Positions 1 through 13,110 of a stretch of 64,000 nt of DNA are shown in pieces. Source of the stretch: Norana najaformis (taxonomy: Eukaryota; Annelida; Clitellata; Crassiclitellata; Hormogastridae); NCBI GenBank assembly GCA_964023275.1, contig OZ029916.1:14624607-14688606 (forward strand), in the 5' to 3' direction. Made by a program: the position numbers and the translations under genes. The number at the start of each line of letters is the position of its first letter. The stretch's first letter is position 1. The notes under the pieces were generated by a model. That model did no database searches, was not told where the DNA came from, and was given only the letters and a program-made list of their open reading frames with translations.

Positions 1-56
1 ACGAGGAACGACGATAGGCGATGCGATCTGCTGCCAGTGGCTGACGGCTGTCTCAC

Positions 57-481
57 CGTCCAACAATCCTTGGTAGATGGAAGACTACGCGGCAACCGGG
101 TATCCCTCGAACCGCCGGATATGCGCAGAACAGGCATTCGTCGGTGGCCAGCCGGTAGGTAGTTGAGCCTTTCTGTGGTTGACGGTTGGTGCCGCTCCAA
201 AGCCTTCGTCCTTCCGACGTCGAATCCATGATTTCGCAGCGTATAAACGGCTTACGTAGGTCTGAAGGCCTGCATCTTGATTGTCCACCTGAATTCCTGT
301 TCTTCATCTGTAGTTGTACCATTCCCGTCACAGAACGTCCAGATAACGTGCAACAGAAACCGTCCGTAACGCAGTAAATCCGTGTTCGAAACAAAACATA
401 ATTTCGACACGCAGAATCGGCAACAGTGAAAGACCAAACTGCCAGAATTATGAAGCAAATTGCATGTTTAGACAATATAAT
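57..481 (-). CDS. Candidate internal exon, Cys-rich protein of unknown family
   Basis: The minus strand is open for about 140 codons between a pyrimidine-rich acceptor (TTTTGACAG, next base 481) and a strong donor (GACG followed by GTGAGA, exon end 57, phase 2). The translation opens with a hydrophobic stretch (AICFIILAVWSFTVA) that looks like a signal peptide or membrane segment, followed by about nine cysteines, including a CVTDGFCC cluster. The hydrophobic stretch is preceded in frame by SKH but no ATG starts this frame, so the start codon would lie in an earlier exon to the right. I do not recognise the domain. Open length, good splice sites at both ends and Cys content support an exon; no homology is claimed. 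The gene would continue off the left edge of the window. Confidence 0.35.
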
Positions 482-3400
482 CTGTCAAAATGATATAAAG
501 GCAGCTAACAACGGATACGGACGCGGACATGCGCAGAAGTAACGTCTAGAGGTTCTACAGAAACGAAATCTGGTGGTGAGGGAACTCCTGGTTTAGATTT
601 TAGTATGGCAAATTTTAATCAGTTTTAAAGTTTACTCAGCCGCTTATAAGATTAGTGTCTTACGCAAAAACGGCCTAAATGAGGGTCATAACTGCAAGAC
701 CCTATAAAAAATGTGGGTGTACATTTATGGCCTGAGGCTGAAGAAAGTTATGAATTTTTTTGCCAGCTATGGTCTGGAGGAATCCTGTTTTCTTTCCATG
801 TGACTGAATAAGCGATTTGGTGCGTTTAGAATTAGACCTTTTAGGAGCAAATTTTAGTAACTAAAAGTAAATAATAAAGATTATTTAGATTCTTTTAGCT
901 GCAAAAAGTGTGGGCCTGGTGTCAAGATTTCTAAATTGGAAGTTCAAAACTATAATGTAGAATTCAGTGAACATTCTCGCTTATCCTCAGTTCTTAGAGT
1001 GAATCTAAACTCGAACTGTTCATTAGATTTGAACAAGGTTCGCATTCGATTACCGATTCTGCAGCAAATTTGAGCAATATGAAATAAATAGATTCCAGAA
1101 CTAAACTGTATTAATTACAGGTCATTGACTGCTTTTTAGAGTAATAATAAGACCTGGGAAAGCACCAGCAGGAAACGTGCGGGTACAAAAGACCTGCAGT
1201 CACAGGTCTGATATACAAAGGCAAACAAGCACAAAGGATATGGGCTGCAATTCTGTCTGTTTCTCTATTTTACCGTGTTGTGTAAAATGTAAGTTAACAG
1301 AGTAAAGAAAATGTGTAGCTTAACCTGTCATTGGCTGTCTCTGACTCCTTTGTGAATGCATATAAAATACCATGCATAGGTTTCTTGGAAAGCTTGTTGA
1401 TGGTTAGAGGAACACGAGTCCTGGTCTGATTTTGTATATATGGGTATAAACAATTATACAAGTTCTTGTGGCAATAGGTCGTATTTGGTCCAACTTTTTA
1501 TTTAAATAACTAAAAAGGCGAACAGGATATGTAACCCCAGTCTTACTTGTGGAGAAGTCGTGGCCTCCAGCCTCTCCCTTTGCCGACACCTTTGTTTGCG
1601 GGCTTGGCTTATATATATATACACATATATATACGTATATATACATATACATTTAATTAAGACTGTCTCCTAGACTGAAATCTCTATATAGGATAAAGTG
1701 CGGATACCAAAAGGACTTCTGGCCTCAAAATTTGTGAGTGGGCGCCCATGGTCAGTAACCTCTGGTGTCTGAGAGTTATGAAATTATTTTATGTATCTGA
1801 AACGAAATCTTTTGGCTAAAATGGAGGCAAAGCACTTCTTGCCTAAACCGGGCATGCGATTTAAATCCCATGACCTCCTGCCCTCTTCAGCTAACACCCA
1901 TTGTAAATTAAAATGTATAAATATTGTTTAGACTTCTTTCATTAGGTCTGTAGGCACACACACACATACACACGCACATATATATATGCACATAATGCAA
2001 GTCTGCAAAGTGGCAGTTAAAGCAAATATTCAATGTTATGACATTAGGATTTTCTGTGCAATTAAGCCGATATCTTTTGGCTAAAGACTGAAGCCAACAG
2101 AACCTACGACCATCTCCCAAAAGTTTCGCCCCCGAAAGAGTCTGACGAGGACACAGAAAAGGCGCTATAGCTCTGTGTCTGTGTGATTTCTTGCCTGTAT
2201 GCTGACAGTGCCCGTCTTGATGTTTCCATTCTATTTGAGCACGCTGGTCGTTCGTGGCTTCCGTACACCATTGATCGTCTAAAATATTGTTCTCTAGTTG
2301 TGCGCTTTTATAGATAATAATCTAAGTAGCCAATGATTTATTGCATGAACAATCAATCAAAGCCATTTCTAAAGAGGTGACAGAAGCCAGCGAACGGATT
2401 ATCCACGAAAGTACCCCCATTCAAAGAACCGGCGTCACTAAATTCTCCCGCTAAGACCAAGAATGCCAGTTTCAGGTAATTCGGCGAGGGTATTCGCCAT
2501 CTACAGATTATTTTATGAGAGCCCAGGCATATCCACGGATTAATTGGCTGAGTCCAAGAACATGACACGATTTTCCGACAATCAAGAGGAAGCGAGTGAT
2601 GAAAACATGAAACGCAAAAGCATCAGATCCTTTGCTAAACCATGGCACGCACATCGCGTCAAACTACTTGCTGAAAGATTTCCTCCGGGGGCAGAGAACC
2701 ACATAATGACCCAACCCAATTATATTTTCCTCATCGTTAGGTTGCATTTGTACAGTCGGCTTTTGAAGTCATTCCATTTGATGGTCAGTTTCACTCGTCA
2801 GGTCAAATGCGCCACTATATATAGAAGGAAGGGACTTTTGAGGCAGCGCCAGGTAATTCGATTCGAATTACGTCATGTCAGATAAAGCATTTCTCGAGGT
2901 TTTTAATACTGAATGAAGACTAAGAGAGACGTCTTCAGAATTTGTTCGATTGCAAAGCAGTTCGAATGCGCCTTTGTTCGTTGTATTACCTGACAACTCA
3001 TCTAATACGTACCTTAATGACATACAGCCAGACACACAGACAGACTAGTAGACAGGCAGAGGCATAGGCGTAATTTTTAGGGGTTACGAGAGATACCTGT
3101 TCTGACACTTTTTTGACTGCATGGAGGTACCGCATCTCCCATTTTTTCATGTTTCTAAACTAATAACCTCCTAGCCTAAAACCCCCGGCCATTAACCTCC
3201 CATGAGAAATATTCTCCCGGAAATAACCCCCAGTTTAAAAGCCCTGACCAATAATCCAAAAATTAACAAGTAAGCAAATTATGAAAATATGTAACACGTT
3301 TTTGATTTCTTGTAAACGTAATTTTCTAATGTTAAATTGAAATAAATAGCAATTCAGATAAGGTGGTTAATAAGAAATGTTAAGTGCGACTGCTGTTAGC

Positions 3401-3560
3401 ATATGGTTTCCTTGGTGATCTCGTAGCGTGTCCTGTAAGTAGTTAGTTGCAAGTAAGTTGCTGCAAATGCCTGCAGATGATTCTGCAGATGATTCAAAAC
3501 CGCCAGCTATTCGGAAGGTAGCTACCAACGCCTGCTTTAAAGCTGCGATGCCATTCTTCA
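482..3560. other. Intergenic stretch, no gene recognised
   Basis: Only short chance reading frames are present. Small simple repeats occur near 1611-1650 (AT-rich) and 1955-1990 (CA/TA). No RNA gene, transposon protein or splice-consistent exon could be supported. Confidence 0.5.
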
Positions 3561-3564
3561 ACCG

Positions 3565-3690
3565 CATTGTTTAATTAGCAACTTCTGTAGCGCTGGTGTA
3601 TAATGCACAAGTCATCAACTGATGGCACATCAAAACCAAGCCGCAATCAAATCAATAAGAATGTCGGATAACTAAATGCTAATTAAACTT
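3565..3690 (-). repeat. 3' tail of a LINE (family B), minus orientation
   Basis: The sequence from TTCTGTAGCGCTGGT through CACAAGTCATCAACTGATGG matches the 3' end of the larger LINE copy at 22125-23290 and other fragments near 35.9 and 50.7 kb. The shared order is a GCGCT block, a TAATGCACAAG-like block, then an ATCAATCGATGG-like block. Only the tail is present, as expected of a strongly 5'-truncated insertion. The element end is on the left. Confidence 0.5.
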
Positions 3691-4429
3691 CCTGTACAGA
3701 CATTGTCTAGATAAGCCGGGCTTCATATCAACCGCCTTGATCTAATATTTGCATTTTAGTTACACAAACCCTTTAGCTATTCCTGTGTAGATTCATAGGT
3801 GGAATGTCACATACTTACCAAAGGAAAGCTGTAGATCGTTTTTATTTGCTTAGTCTGTCAACTGAGTAGTCAGTCAATCAGATTTGCAGTACTATATCAA
3901 CGGGTCGTTGCGCAATGGTGTTTCTATGCAATCAGTTGACTACTCGAACGGCGTCCAGTGGTTTAATACTAAATCGCCATTTTGACTTGTGTCTTGGATA
4001 TATTTAAATTCTTTGAATTCTTCAATTCCAGTTTCATTGTTTTTTTCAAATTTTCAAAGACTTAATTGCGAAATTGATCGTCGAAAATTGAACCGTCATT
4101 GTGGACCTAATATCATACTGTAATAATTTTTTGTAATAAAAAATCTCATCGATACGGTGTCGGAAAATGAAGTACAATAATTGAAGGATAAGTATGTATC
4201 CATGCGTATGTATGTACATGTAGGTATGTGTATGTAGGTATGTATGCAGGAGTACGTATGTGTGTTTACCTATGTTTGTATATGTATGTATGTGTGTATA
4301 TATGTTCATCAGTTAATCAGCTTTTTTATCAATATTACAGTAGAGCTGGCCTCAACAGCCAGTTGTCCAAGGTTCAAGTCCAGGTTGGAAACTTAGTAAT
4401 AATAATAATTCTAGTGAATTCGTTTAGGA

Positions 4430-4810
4430 GGATTAACACCATAACTCAGTTATTTTTGTTTATTTCTATTTACAAAGTATATTTACAGCTTGATATTTAC
4501 AATGATCCTTCCTTCGATAAAATTATCGACAAATTTCCTGAAATCCTACTCAGAAGACATCAAGACCCAACTCCCACGAATCCAGAAGCAGAGTCCTACG
4601 GACACAATAGAAGACTCAGGCCTTCGGCGTTATCTCAGCTCCGTTCATCTTCTTCACCACTCCTAAAGAATCTCTTTGGGTTAGGATGCGAACTACCACA
4701 AGATAAGACAAGTTCGGTATTGGTTCTTATTTATCACTTGTCAGCCATTCCCAACTTCGCGGTTCCACTCCAAATGATTCGTCCATCCGGGCTAAATTTG
4801 CATACTTAGT
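4430..4810. repeat. Dispersed repeat, family D copy 1 (LTR-like or unknown)
   Basis: Two blocks, CTATTTACAA...ATTTACAGCTT near 4466 and GGCGTTATCT..CAGCTCCGTT near 4626, recur in the same order and at almost the same spacing (160 versus 162 bp) at 28678 and 28840. This points to two diverged copies of one element. I see no protein domain, primer site or terminal repeat that would fix its class. The open frame running through this copy is not conserved in the other. Confidence 0.4.
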
Positions 4811-5385
4811 AAATCTCTAAGAATACTTGCGCAATATATTCCACTAAGCGGCTTTCAACATTTAGACCTTCATATTTCGAGAAACTCTGCGTGTCAGCAG
4901 TCTCAGACAAACATTCAACTTCGACGAAAGTTCATAACAAAACGTAAATACCTCAAATGTAACACTGAATGTACCATATGCCAATGCTAATTTACCGACA
5001 TACACCAGCCAAGTATTCAGTCATCTTGATATTCACAACTTCCAAACTGTTGAAATATATCTATACATCTCCTCAATTTCAACTGTGTCTATAAAACAAC
5101 GTCTTAATAAAACAAGAAGCAATTATCCAAATGCTTTAATCTGTGTGCACAACTAAGGCATAGACTTTCCAGTGAAACACACACACAGGTGTATATATAT
5201 ATACCCTAAATACATACACTCTAATTAAGTTAAATATATATATATATACACTTATGAATACGAGGACTACGGGAAGTTAAATTGAGGAGAATTACCCATC
5301 GTCTACTCTATTATCAACTTCGCAGTCAGTATCTGCAAACATATACTCTGCAGAGTTCTTTCCTTTTCCTTACTACGTCACGACT

Positions 5386-5434
5386 TCTGCCTGCCTGCCT
5401 GCCTGCCTGTCTGCCTGCCTGCCTGCCTGTCTGT

Positions 5435-5487
<53 letters not shown>
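5386..5487. repeat. (CTGC)n microsatellite
   Basis: About 100 bp of CTGC/CCTG units with a few CTGT variants, followed by degenerate CCAT repeats to about 5583. Reading frames through it give only PACL-type or GRQA-type simple repeats. Confidence 0.95.
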
Positions 5488-5589
5488 TGCATCCATATGT
5501 ACATTCGACCATACATCTGTCCATCAATCCTTCCATCTATCTGCCCATCCGTAGTACATCCATCCATCCATCCATCCACCCATGCGCAT

Positions 5590-6690
5590 GGCGTCCATTG
5601 CAATGATACAGTTATTAAGTCTTACATAACGGAACTCCGCGTCATCTGGTGAACCCTTATCTTAATAATTCTGTCCAACTCAGTTGTTCACATACTAAGA
5701 AGGCCTTACTAAATTTGATAAAACGATGCGCAACCGGCCCATCAATAATGCATTTAGAAAATAGTATCACAGTCTCTTGGTTTATACAACCAATACGACC
5801 AACAAAAGTACGACCAATCCCAAAAGTACGTTAGAGATTGGTCGCAATCATTTCATGTAAATTGTCGTCGATGTCAGAACTGGCAGGGAAAAGTTGAAGG
5901 CCAGGCTATGACGACTGTGTACATTAGTTACGCCTTAACGAAGAGCGATGGGCACCCCGCAGTCTGTTCCTTTCGCTGGCCTTCACCGTCTCCATCGAAG
6001 ACGTTCTGTACCGTTGACAAGACGATTAGCTTAACCCTTTCAGTGTCAAAGACGGCCTATTAGTCGATTAGAGCAAAAGCCACGCATAGAGTGAATTTCA
6101 TTGTCACCATCAGCAACGATCATGAGTTACGGCGTATACTCGCTCGCTCAGCAGTCAAAGCCTTCTTCGCGATTCAACTGCCTGTCACTACATCTACATT
6201 GAAGGTGCTCCGTATATAGAGTTGGCCTCGATTGTCAGTGCAGCCCTGGAATACATCAGGTAGCTCCTATTCCCTGTCTGGAGCCGGCCATGTCGTCCAA
6301 CACTGCGCTCAGCAACCAATGGGAACCTGATAAAATGTAACAGTTTCGCGCTATGGTATACGTTCTTGGGCAGATCGTCGTTTCTCGTGCACTGGACTGT
6401 TCTTGCAAAAATAATACCACTTTCTGGGAAAAATTCTGTCGATATATTCAAATCCAAGATCTTTTTAAAATGAGCTTCTTCTGCGGCATAAAAAGCCAGA
6501 AACTACCCCTCAAGCACACAGAAAGACAAACAGTGACACCGAAGCAGAGGTATCCACTGTAAAACTGGATAGACAGAGATTCTCAGAGGAACTCAGCCAT
6601 AGTTACACGGAGGCAGACATACAGAGGTAGAGGAAGACATCAATTGGAATACGAAGGCCTATTCCATTGTACAAATATTGGTCTGAAGAG
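5590..6690. other. No gene recognised
   Basis: There are short unrelated reading frames only. The minus-strand frame around 6194-6457 has no recognisable domain and no convincing splice sites. Confidence 0.4.
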
Positions 6691-6719
6691 GAGTCGTTGA
6701 TGCGAGACTCGGGTGTCCA

Positions 6720-6901
6720 TCAATGACTCGGTTGACGACCACCTTTCATGGCTAAGAATGGCCTCCTCTTCCAATGTATACCGCATATCGCATGTCGATT
6801 TCTTTTGCGCCTATTTATGCAGCACCAGGGTGGGTTCCATAAGGGGCCCAGACATGCCACAAATGCACCGAAATACACTGCAATAGAAGCAGCTGTAGCT
6901 G
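6720..6901 (-). CDS. Candidate terminal exon with a membrane-like segment (weak)
   Basis: On the minus strand a good acceptor (GGTTCCTTTGCTTGTTTCAG) precedes about 60 open codons ending in a stop near 6720. The translation has a hydrophobic segment (ASIAVYFGAFVACLGPLW) followed by a WCC, then a strongly basic tail (NRRKRNRH..KRR). This is the shape of a last exon encoding a transmembrane segment and a cytoplasmic tail. No matching upstream exon was found to the right and I do not recognise the family, so it could be chance. Confidence 0.22.
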
Positions 6902-7598
6902 AAACAAGCAAAGGAACCCAGGGGGTGGGTTAACCGCCAGTCTTACGCAAACAAGTCGACGGCTTATTAATTAGAGTCATGTGCTTAGTATTCAGTTTGT
7001 ACCGAAGACTTTCCCATGGACATCGTGTCCTGAATGGCACGAATTTCAGTTGGGTCGGTGGGGCAAATGGAGGACTTTAGTGTCTTTCTGATCAGCCGCA
7101 TTGTCTTCTCTTTCATTGTATTTAGTACATGTTTTATTTGAAATGCCCGAAGGCCTTCTTGTTAATTGCCTCAGCAGATCCTGAAGCTCACGCACCTGTT
7201 TGCAAAATACTATAGATCTGTAGTTTATCCATAGGCGAGTGCGTCTAAGAATGCACGAGTGAAACAGTATTTGTGTATGTGTTCATAAGTATGCCTCTTT
7301 GGATGTTTGCTACGTGTAGGGCATTTACAGGTTAACCCTATCGGGGAAAAAGGAGCCAACATTTGTAAGAAAATCATTACTTCGACGTAATTAAACACGT
7401 AGTTGTGGTAGTTGCCAGTTTTCTCCATATCACTATTTTGAATATCTTTGACTTTACCAGCAGCTATCTGAACATGAGTTGCTAACAGATCTGTGAACTT
7501 GCTGTTCAATAACATCACTTTAACATCACTTTAACAGCACTTACGCCAGAGAGGACCACCTTTGAGAGGTAATTAGAAAGCGCTATAAAATGCTTAGT

Positions 7599-8190
7599 TA
7601 CACACATGTATGCATACACATACAAACAGACATGCAGAAAAATATACACATGCCAGCATGCATAGATACACATGCATACATACTTATGTGCATACATACA
7701 TATACATACATATATACACATACATACATGCATAATGCATAATTGCATATAGACACACACATATATGCATACATACATACATACATATATACACGTACAT
7801 ACATATATATAACATACAGACATATATACATACCCATATATGCATACCTGCGCATACATATGTACATACATGCATAAGTACTTGCTAATACATTAATAAA
7901 CATATACATACATATGCACACATACGTAAACATATATACATACACATGCATACATACATGCGTATACATACATGCATACATACAAATATATACATGCACA
8001 TACCTACATATACATACATTCATATGCATATATACGTACATGCATATACGTGTATACATAAATACATGTGCATACACGCATACATATATAGTGTACAAAG
8101 AGACACACGTACATACATACACACAAATACATACATACATAGATACATGCATACATACATGCACGTGCGTATATGTATGCATAGATACTC
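7599..8190. repeat. Cryptic simple-sequence tract (ACAT/GCAT/TATA)
   Basis: About 590 bp are built almost only from ACAT, GCAT and ATAC words without a fixed period. Overlapping frames on both strands (YICMYV, HTYIHT) are open because the repeat lacks stops in those frames. It is not a gene. Confidence 0.9.
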
Positions 8191-8539
8191 CAAGAGAGAG
8201 TTTGGCTGAATGCGTGAGTCAAAGAGTGTGACGAATTAAAGGGACTAAGGGATCAATGGAGCGTTGATAATTATCTCTTCCGATCAGTATAGCGAACCGA
8301 TGTAATACAATTCCCAACAATGTGTAAGAATTTGTTGAGACTGTGTTTGAAAAAGAGCTGGGTTTTTGTCCGAACACGGTGTACATGGTTATGTGAATTT
8401 AGGGATAAATGCCGTATATACGTATATTTTATAAAGGCAAATGATATGGTGAATGTCATACTTAAGCGGGGTTTTGTTGTTGATGGTCACCGTCACGCCT
8501 GACTGGTTCGGCAATCAACAGATGGTCCACGCATGATTG

Positions 8540-9110
8540 CGACCAATGGTGAAGCAATACAGAAGAAGGAGACGGAGGGTAGAAAAATACAGAAGAAGAA
8601 GGAGGAGGAGGAATGGGAAGAGAACAATGAATGGAAGACGTGGCATTCATGTGGCATCTAAAGATCGTGTTCTTTGTCTTCTGGTGGTTACTGCGTCAAT
8701 CAACCAATTCGCCTACTTAATACAAGCGGCGGCTGCAGCGGGTGGTGCTGGTGACGCTGATGAAGATTATAATGATGAAGATGACAGTGATGACAATCAT
8801 AGCAACGTTTTAGATGATAACAACGATAAAGATGAAGACAACGTGAATGATTAATGAATGAATAAACGAGCATAATGGTCATGATGAAGGAAAATGATGC
8901 TAATGATAACGATGATGATCACGATGATAATGATAACAACTATAAGTATGATGATAACGACGATAATGATGATGAAAGAAAGGATTATGATAATAATGAC
9001 GACGATGATGATAATGAATTAATCACGGAAGTAGAGGATGATAAGGATGATGATGATGATGATGATGGGAATGATGATGGTGATGATGATGGCGACGGCT
9101 GGAAGTCGAT
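8540..9110. repeat. GAT/GAC/AAT-rich simple repeats
   Basis: A GAAGAAGGAGGA tract (8560-8630) is followed by degenerate GATGAT/GATAAT repeats from about 8750 to 9100, with the cleanest GATGAT run near 9040-9070. The plus-strand frames read as Asp/Asn-rich peptide. No flanking splice signals or conserved sequence support coding. Confidence 0.8.
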
Positions 9111-9729
9111 GGATTATGGGATTCTGGACATAATAGAGTCTAAGATTTTCGGATAGGAACGACGGAAATTGCACTTCATTCAGCGTATTTGTATAGCACC
9201 AACAGGCTCACTGTGCTTTGTCGAAATCTATGAAAATAGGAAACAGAGCTAGAAAGAGGGCAAAGGAATCGGTGTGATTGGCTTCTACAGAGACTGAACC
9301 CGTCTTTAGTTCAGCTGTGTCAAAGTCTTCGACTCCATAGACGCACTTTCTTACATCAACTCACATCTGTGATAGGAAGAGGCCAATTGGAGACACGCGA
9401 CGGCCAAAAGACTTTCTAAGATGAGAACATCGCTTCTATTCGTTCGTTCGTTCGTTCATTTTCTTATAGTTTGCTATTGAGCGGTAGATGACGGACGGAC
9501 AGCATCGGCCTTTGCTTCCAGATGGAGCTGGCTGTCAGCCAATGGGATAGGAAGGAAGAATGAATTCAAGGAGTGGATTAAAAGTGAAAATGTGCGGCGC
9601 CATAAGAGTTTATGGGCACAAATTCCAATCAATACTAGAAACCGTTGAAGAAAGGAGATTGGTCGTTTGATTGACACTTAGACTGACAAGTCGGCTGATG
9701 TATACAGATGTTCAGCGCTCAGGCTGTGG

Positions 9730-9918
9730 TCAGTCCGAGTTATTAACATCTGATATCCCTCCTGGGTTGAGATGCAGACTGTGCGCTTGACTGAAGATGC
9801 GCCTAAGTATCATCTTCTCCTTGACTCCATCATCAATCGGGAGTGTCTGGTTCGAGTTAGGAAGGGCTGTAATGTCAACAGCAATGAGCAGCGTACAGAA
9901 GACACTAATGTGGAACAT
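9730..9918 (-). CDS. Short secreted-peptide-like ORF (weak)
   Basis: The minus strand encodes 62 residues starting with ATG and a textbook signal-peptide pattern (MFHISVFCTLLIAVDITALP), then a polar region with a dibasic pair. It could be a small secreted peptide or the first exon of a prohormone. The donor at its end is weak and nothing downstream on the minus strand is clearly part of it, so chance is a real possibility. Confidence 0.18.
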   Translation of the reverse strand: MFHISVFCTLLIAVDITALPNSNQTLPIDDGVKEKMILRRIFSQAHSLHLNPGGISDVNNSD

Positions 9919-9919
9919 T

Positions 9920-11220
9920 CACTTACAGAAATTGCGAGATAAATAAAACAGACTCTGTTGCCTACGTACAACAACACAAATATGTGGACTTCTGAACAAA
10001 AAATTGTTATTAGGCACCATACAGTGTGGCCATTCCAGTGTTGTTACATACACGAAGACTAAGCTGCAACACGACTGTTCACGTACGTCTCTTAGTCCTT
10101 TAGTGGCCGACCAGCAGCATATTAAGACGTTATACCTGGCACTGTAACTTCATAGCCTCTACTTACTTACTTACTTGCTTACTTACCAACCGACTCGAGC
10201 CTTCGTTCTAGTCACTGCACTGTTACGTGTAGGGACATGCGTTGGAAACGGAGATGTAGAATAAAGGTTCCTTCTGTGGATCGGGTTATCGGGCCTTGCA
10301 CTGATTAGCAGGCGTGGCTGACATTAACCGTGGCGCTTGAGAAGATTAAGTGATTTCTACTACGTAGAGGACGAATTATAGTAGTGATGATCTGATTAGA
10401 ACATGTGCGCCTGGTGTAGGCCTATGTGTGGACTGGGTGCAAAGACAATGAGCAGCTGGTTGGAAGATCTCGCTCTTACGATGATCGTCTGCGACCGACT
10501 GCAGCTGAGACCCAATCACCAAACTGTGACCCAGTTGACCCAAAGGACAACCGACCCAAGGTTCACACAGGTTCACGCACTTGTGATCTTAGTATTGGCC
10601 TGCGTTTTCACGAGTGTTCAGCTGTTTCAACTGTCTGTCTGCAAATGTGGCTGCAGTCAGTGCTTTGGGTCTTATTATCATTCATTTTTAATCATTTATC
10701 ATTTTCATTTTTATCATTCAAACATCACTTCTTCATTTGCGTTGGCCTAAATCATATTAAATGCTAGAGGACGAACTAAGATCCCATCAAGAAGCCATAG
10801 ATAAGCATTGTCTGCTCACTATAAGCAATTGACCGGAGATAGATGCGTGGCTTCTTCAGACTGATGAGGCAAAGCTCAAGGTCCGTCCCCGTCCTCCACA
10901 TAAGGAGTGCCAATAAAGGTCTCCCAGTAAACAGAAGAGATACGAAAAGCCACACAGATGTATATATACATGCACTTATCTCTATTTGGTGTGTATGTGT
11001 GTTTGGGTGTGGGTGTCTGCAGCGAATGCAATCAGATACATTGTTTCCGTCTACAAATGCAGTTGTACAGAGGACAGAGCGTGCATTTGTCTTTCTCCAC
11101 TGGCCACTTTAAGCAGCCAATCTGGAAAGATCTAGGAGCCACTTGTTCATTTCACCGGCCACTTGAAAACATCCAGAAGTCCACGCTAAGAGCATTACAT
11201 GTCATTTTCTTTCCCCATTC
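9920..11220. other. Intergenic, no gene recognised
   Basis: It contains an (ACTT)n patch near 10160-10185 but no recognisable protein or RNA gene. The overlapping plus-strand frames at 10403-10767 have no domain similarity and lie in AT-rich sequence. Confidence 0.4.
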
Positions 11221-11239
11221 ATGAAGGCAACGACTGTTA

Positions 11240-11440
11240 CCCATTATATATGTATTATGTATGTATATATACATTATGTATATATGTATTATTCATATAT
11301 GTATTATGTATTATGCATATATGTATTATGTAAATATGTATATATGTATTATGTATATATGTATATATTATTATGTATAATGTATGTATGTATATATTAT
11401 TATGTATATATGTCTATGTATTATGTATTATGTATAAGCC
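11240..11440. repeat. Degenerate TATG/TATA simple repeat
   Basis: About 200 bp of TATGTAT/TATATAT words with irregular period, similar in style to the tract at 7.6-8.2 kb but richer in TA. Confidence 0.85.
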
Positions 11441-11510
11441 GGTAGACATTGCTTAGTGCTGCGCAAAACTTAGACTGAATACTACAGCTAGATGCGTAAG
11501 CCCGTTAAGG

Positions 11511-11683
<173 letters not shown>

Positions 11684-12088
11684 ATAAGACCAGACTACAC
11701 GTGTAGTTAAAAACAATGTAGTGCAAGTATGTGTACATGTATAGATCGTGTGTTATACTATAAAACCTGTATAATCTGTTGGTTGGTGGTTAAGTTGGTT
11801 GGTCAGTTAAGCTCCGATCGATCTGGTTTCGTATCTGCTCGACACGATTCTCTTGCTTCTCTTTCTGTCTCTGTGTCTCCTATACCTTCATCTGTTCGTC
11901 ACGGCTCATTGACTCTGATACCAGACCATAGAATCGCTGGCTGCAGCGCTGATAAAACTGCCTCCGGAACGAATGAGACTGCTCGCATTTCGCCAGCAAT
12001 GAATTGGATTCAGGTGATTCCGTGCAACTGATGTAATGTAGCTAAATGTATTTTGGCCAAGTTTATTGTGCATAGCGATCTGTTCTCG

Positions 12089-12281
<193 letters not shown>

Positions 12282-12484
12282 GTTCCCATATGATAAGTAT
12301 GATAATTATGTATGACGCGTTGTATTATGAGTTTTCTATCACTTCATTTCTGATCATACATGCTAACGCCTGCTCTTCACGCAAGACCGATCTATACCCG
12401 ATTCTAAACTCTCCGTACATAGATAATTCACTTCCATTTCTCCTTTATAGACACGTGATCAAGAGTAGGCTACTTATGTAACGC

Positions 12485-13030
12485 TACTACTTTAAGCACA
12501 ATAAATTTTCATGTAGCGCCTTTTAAACAAAACTGTTCCGAATTCCCTGGGAGCAGTTGAGTCTTAAGGGAATGAAAAGCAGCCAACCCTGTGCTGCTAC
12601 CTCCTCCTCGTGAGTATGAATAGTAATTATTAGGGGATGGTTTTGCAATGACCGAGAAACGACCGCAAAGGAAGTCGTGTAAAGAAAGACCAATTACTGC
12701 GGTTGCCTTCAGAAGTATGTCGCCTCGATTAAAGAGATATTTTCGATATGTCCTTGAAACCAAACTCGGGAAACATGCAGGCAATTACAGTTCTGACTTC
12801 TCATTTATAGTCAAGTTTTTGCATAAAGGACTCTTCGGACACTATTTCTCACTGATTGATTGACTGATTGATTGATTGCCGCTTAGAGCCGAGGGCTTAG
12901 GATGATACAGCTGCTGCTTCTGCCCTTAAGATTACGACCATAGGCTGCTCCGCTCATGAAGCTAATGACAGACGGACAGACGGACGGATGGATGGACCGA
13001 CCAAGACAGGCACACGAAGAGAAATACTGA
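12485..13030. other. Intergenic, no gene recognised
   Basis: It includes a GCGCCTTTTAAA block near 12517, similar to LINE-tail hairpins seen elsewhere in the window, but is too short to assign. Confidence 0.35.
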
Positions 13031-13032
13031 TG

Positions 13033-13033
<1 letters not shown>

Positions 13034-13090
<57 letters not shown>

Positions 13091-13110
13091 AAGAAGAAGA
13101 AGAAGAAGGA
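13034..13110. repeat. (GA)n then (GAA)n microsatellite
   Basis: About 45 bp of GA followed by AAG/GAA units. Simple sequence only. Confidence 0.95.

Noticed and set aside
7515-8231. Several overlapping ORFs on both strands at 7.5-8.2 kb
   Set aside because: They read as MYVC, YICM or HTYIHT repeats from an ACAT-rich simple sequence.
8537-9156. Asp/Asn-rich ORFs as an acidic protein gene
   Set aside because: Degenerate GAT/AAT repeat with stops between the parts and no splice signals.
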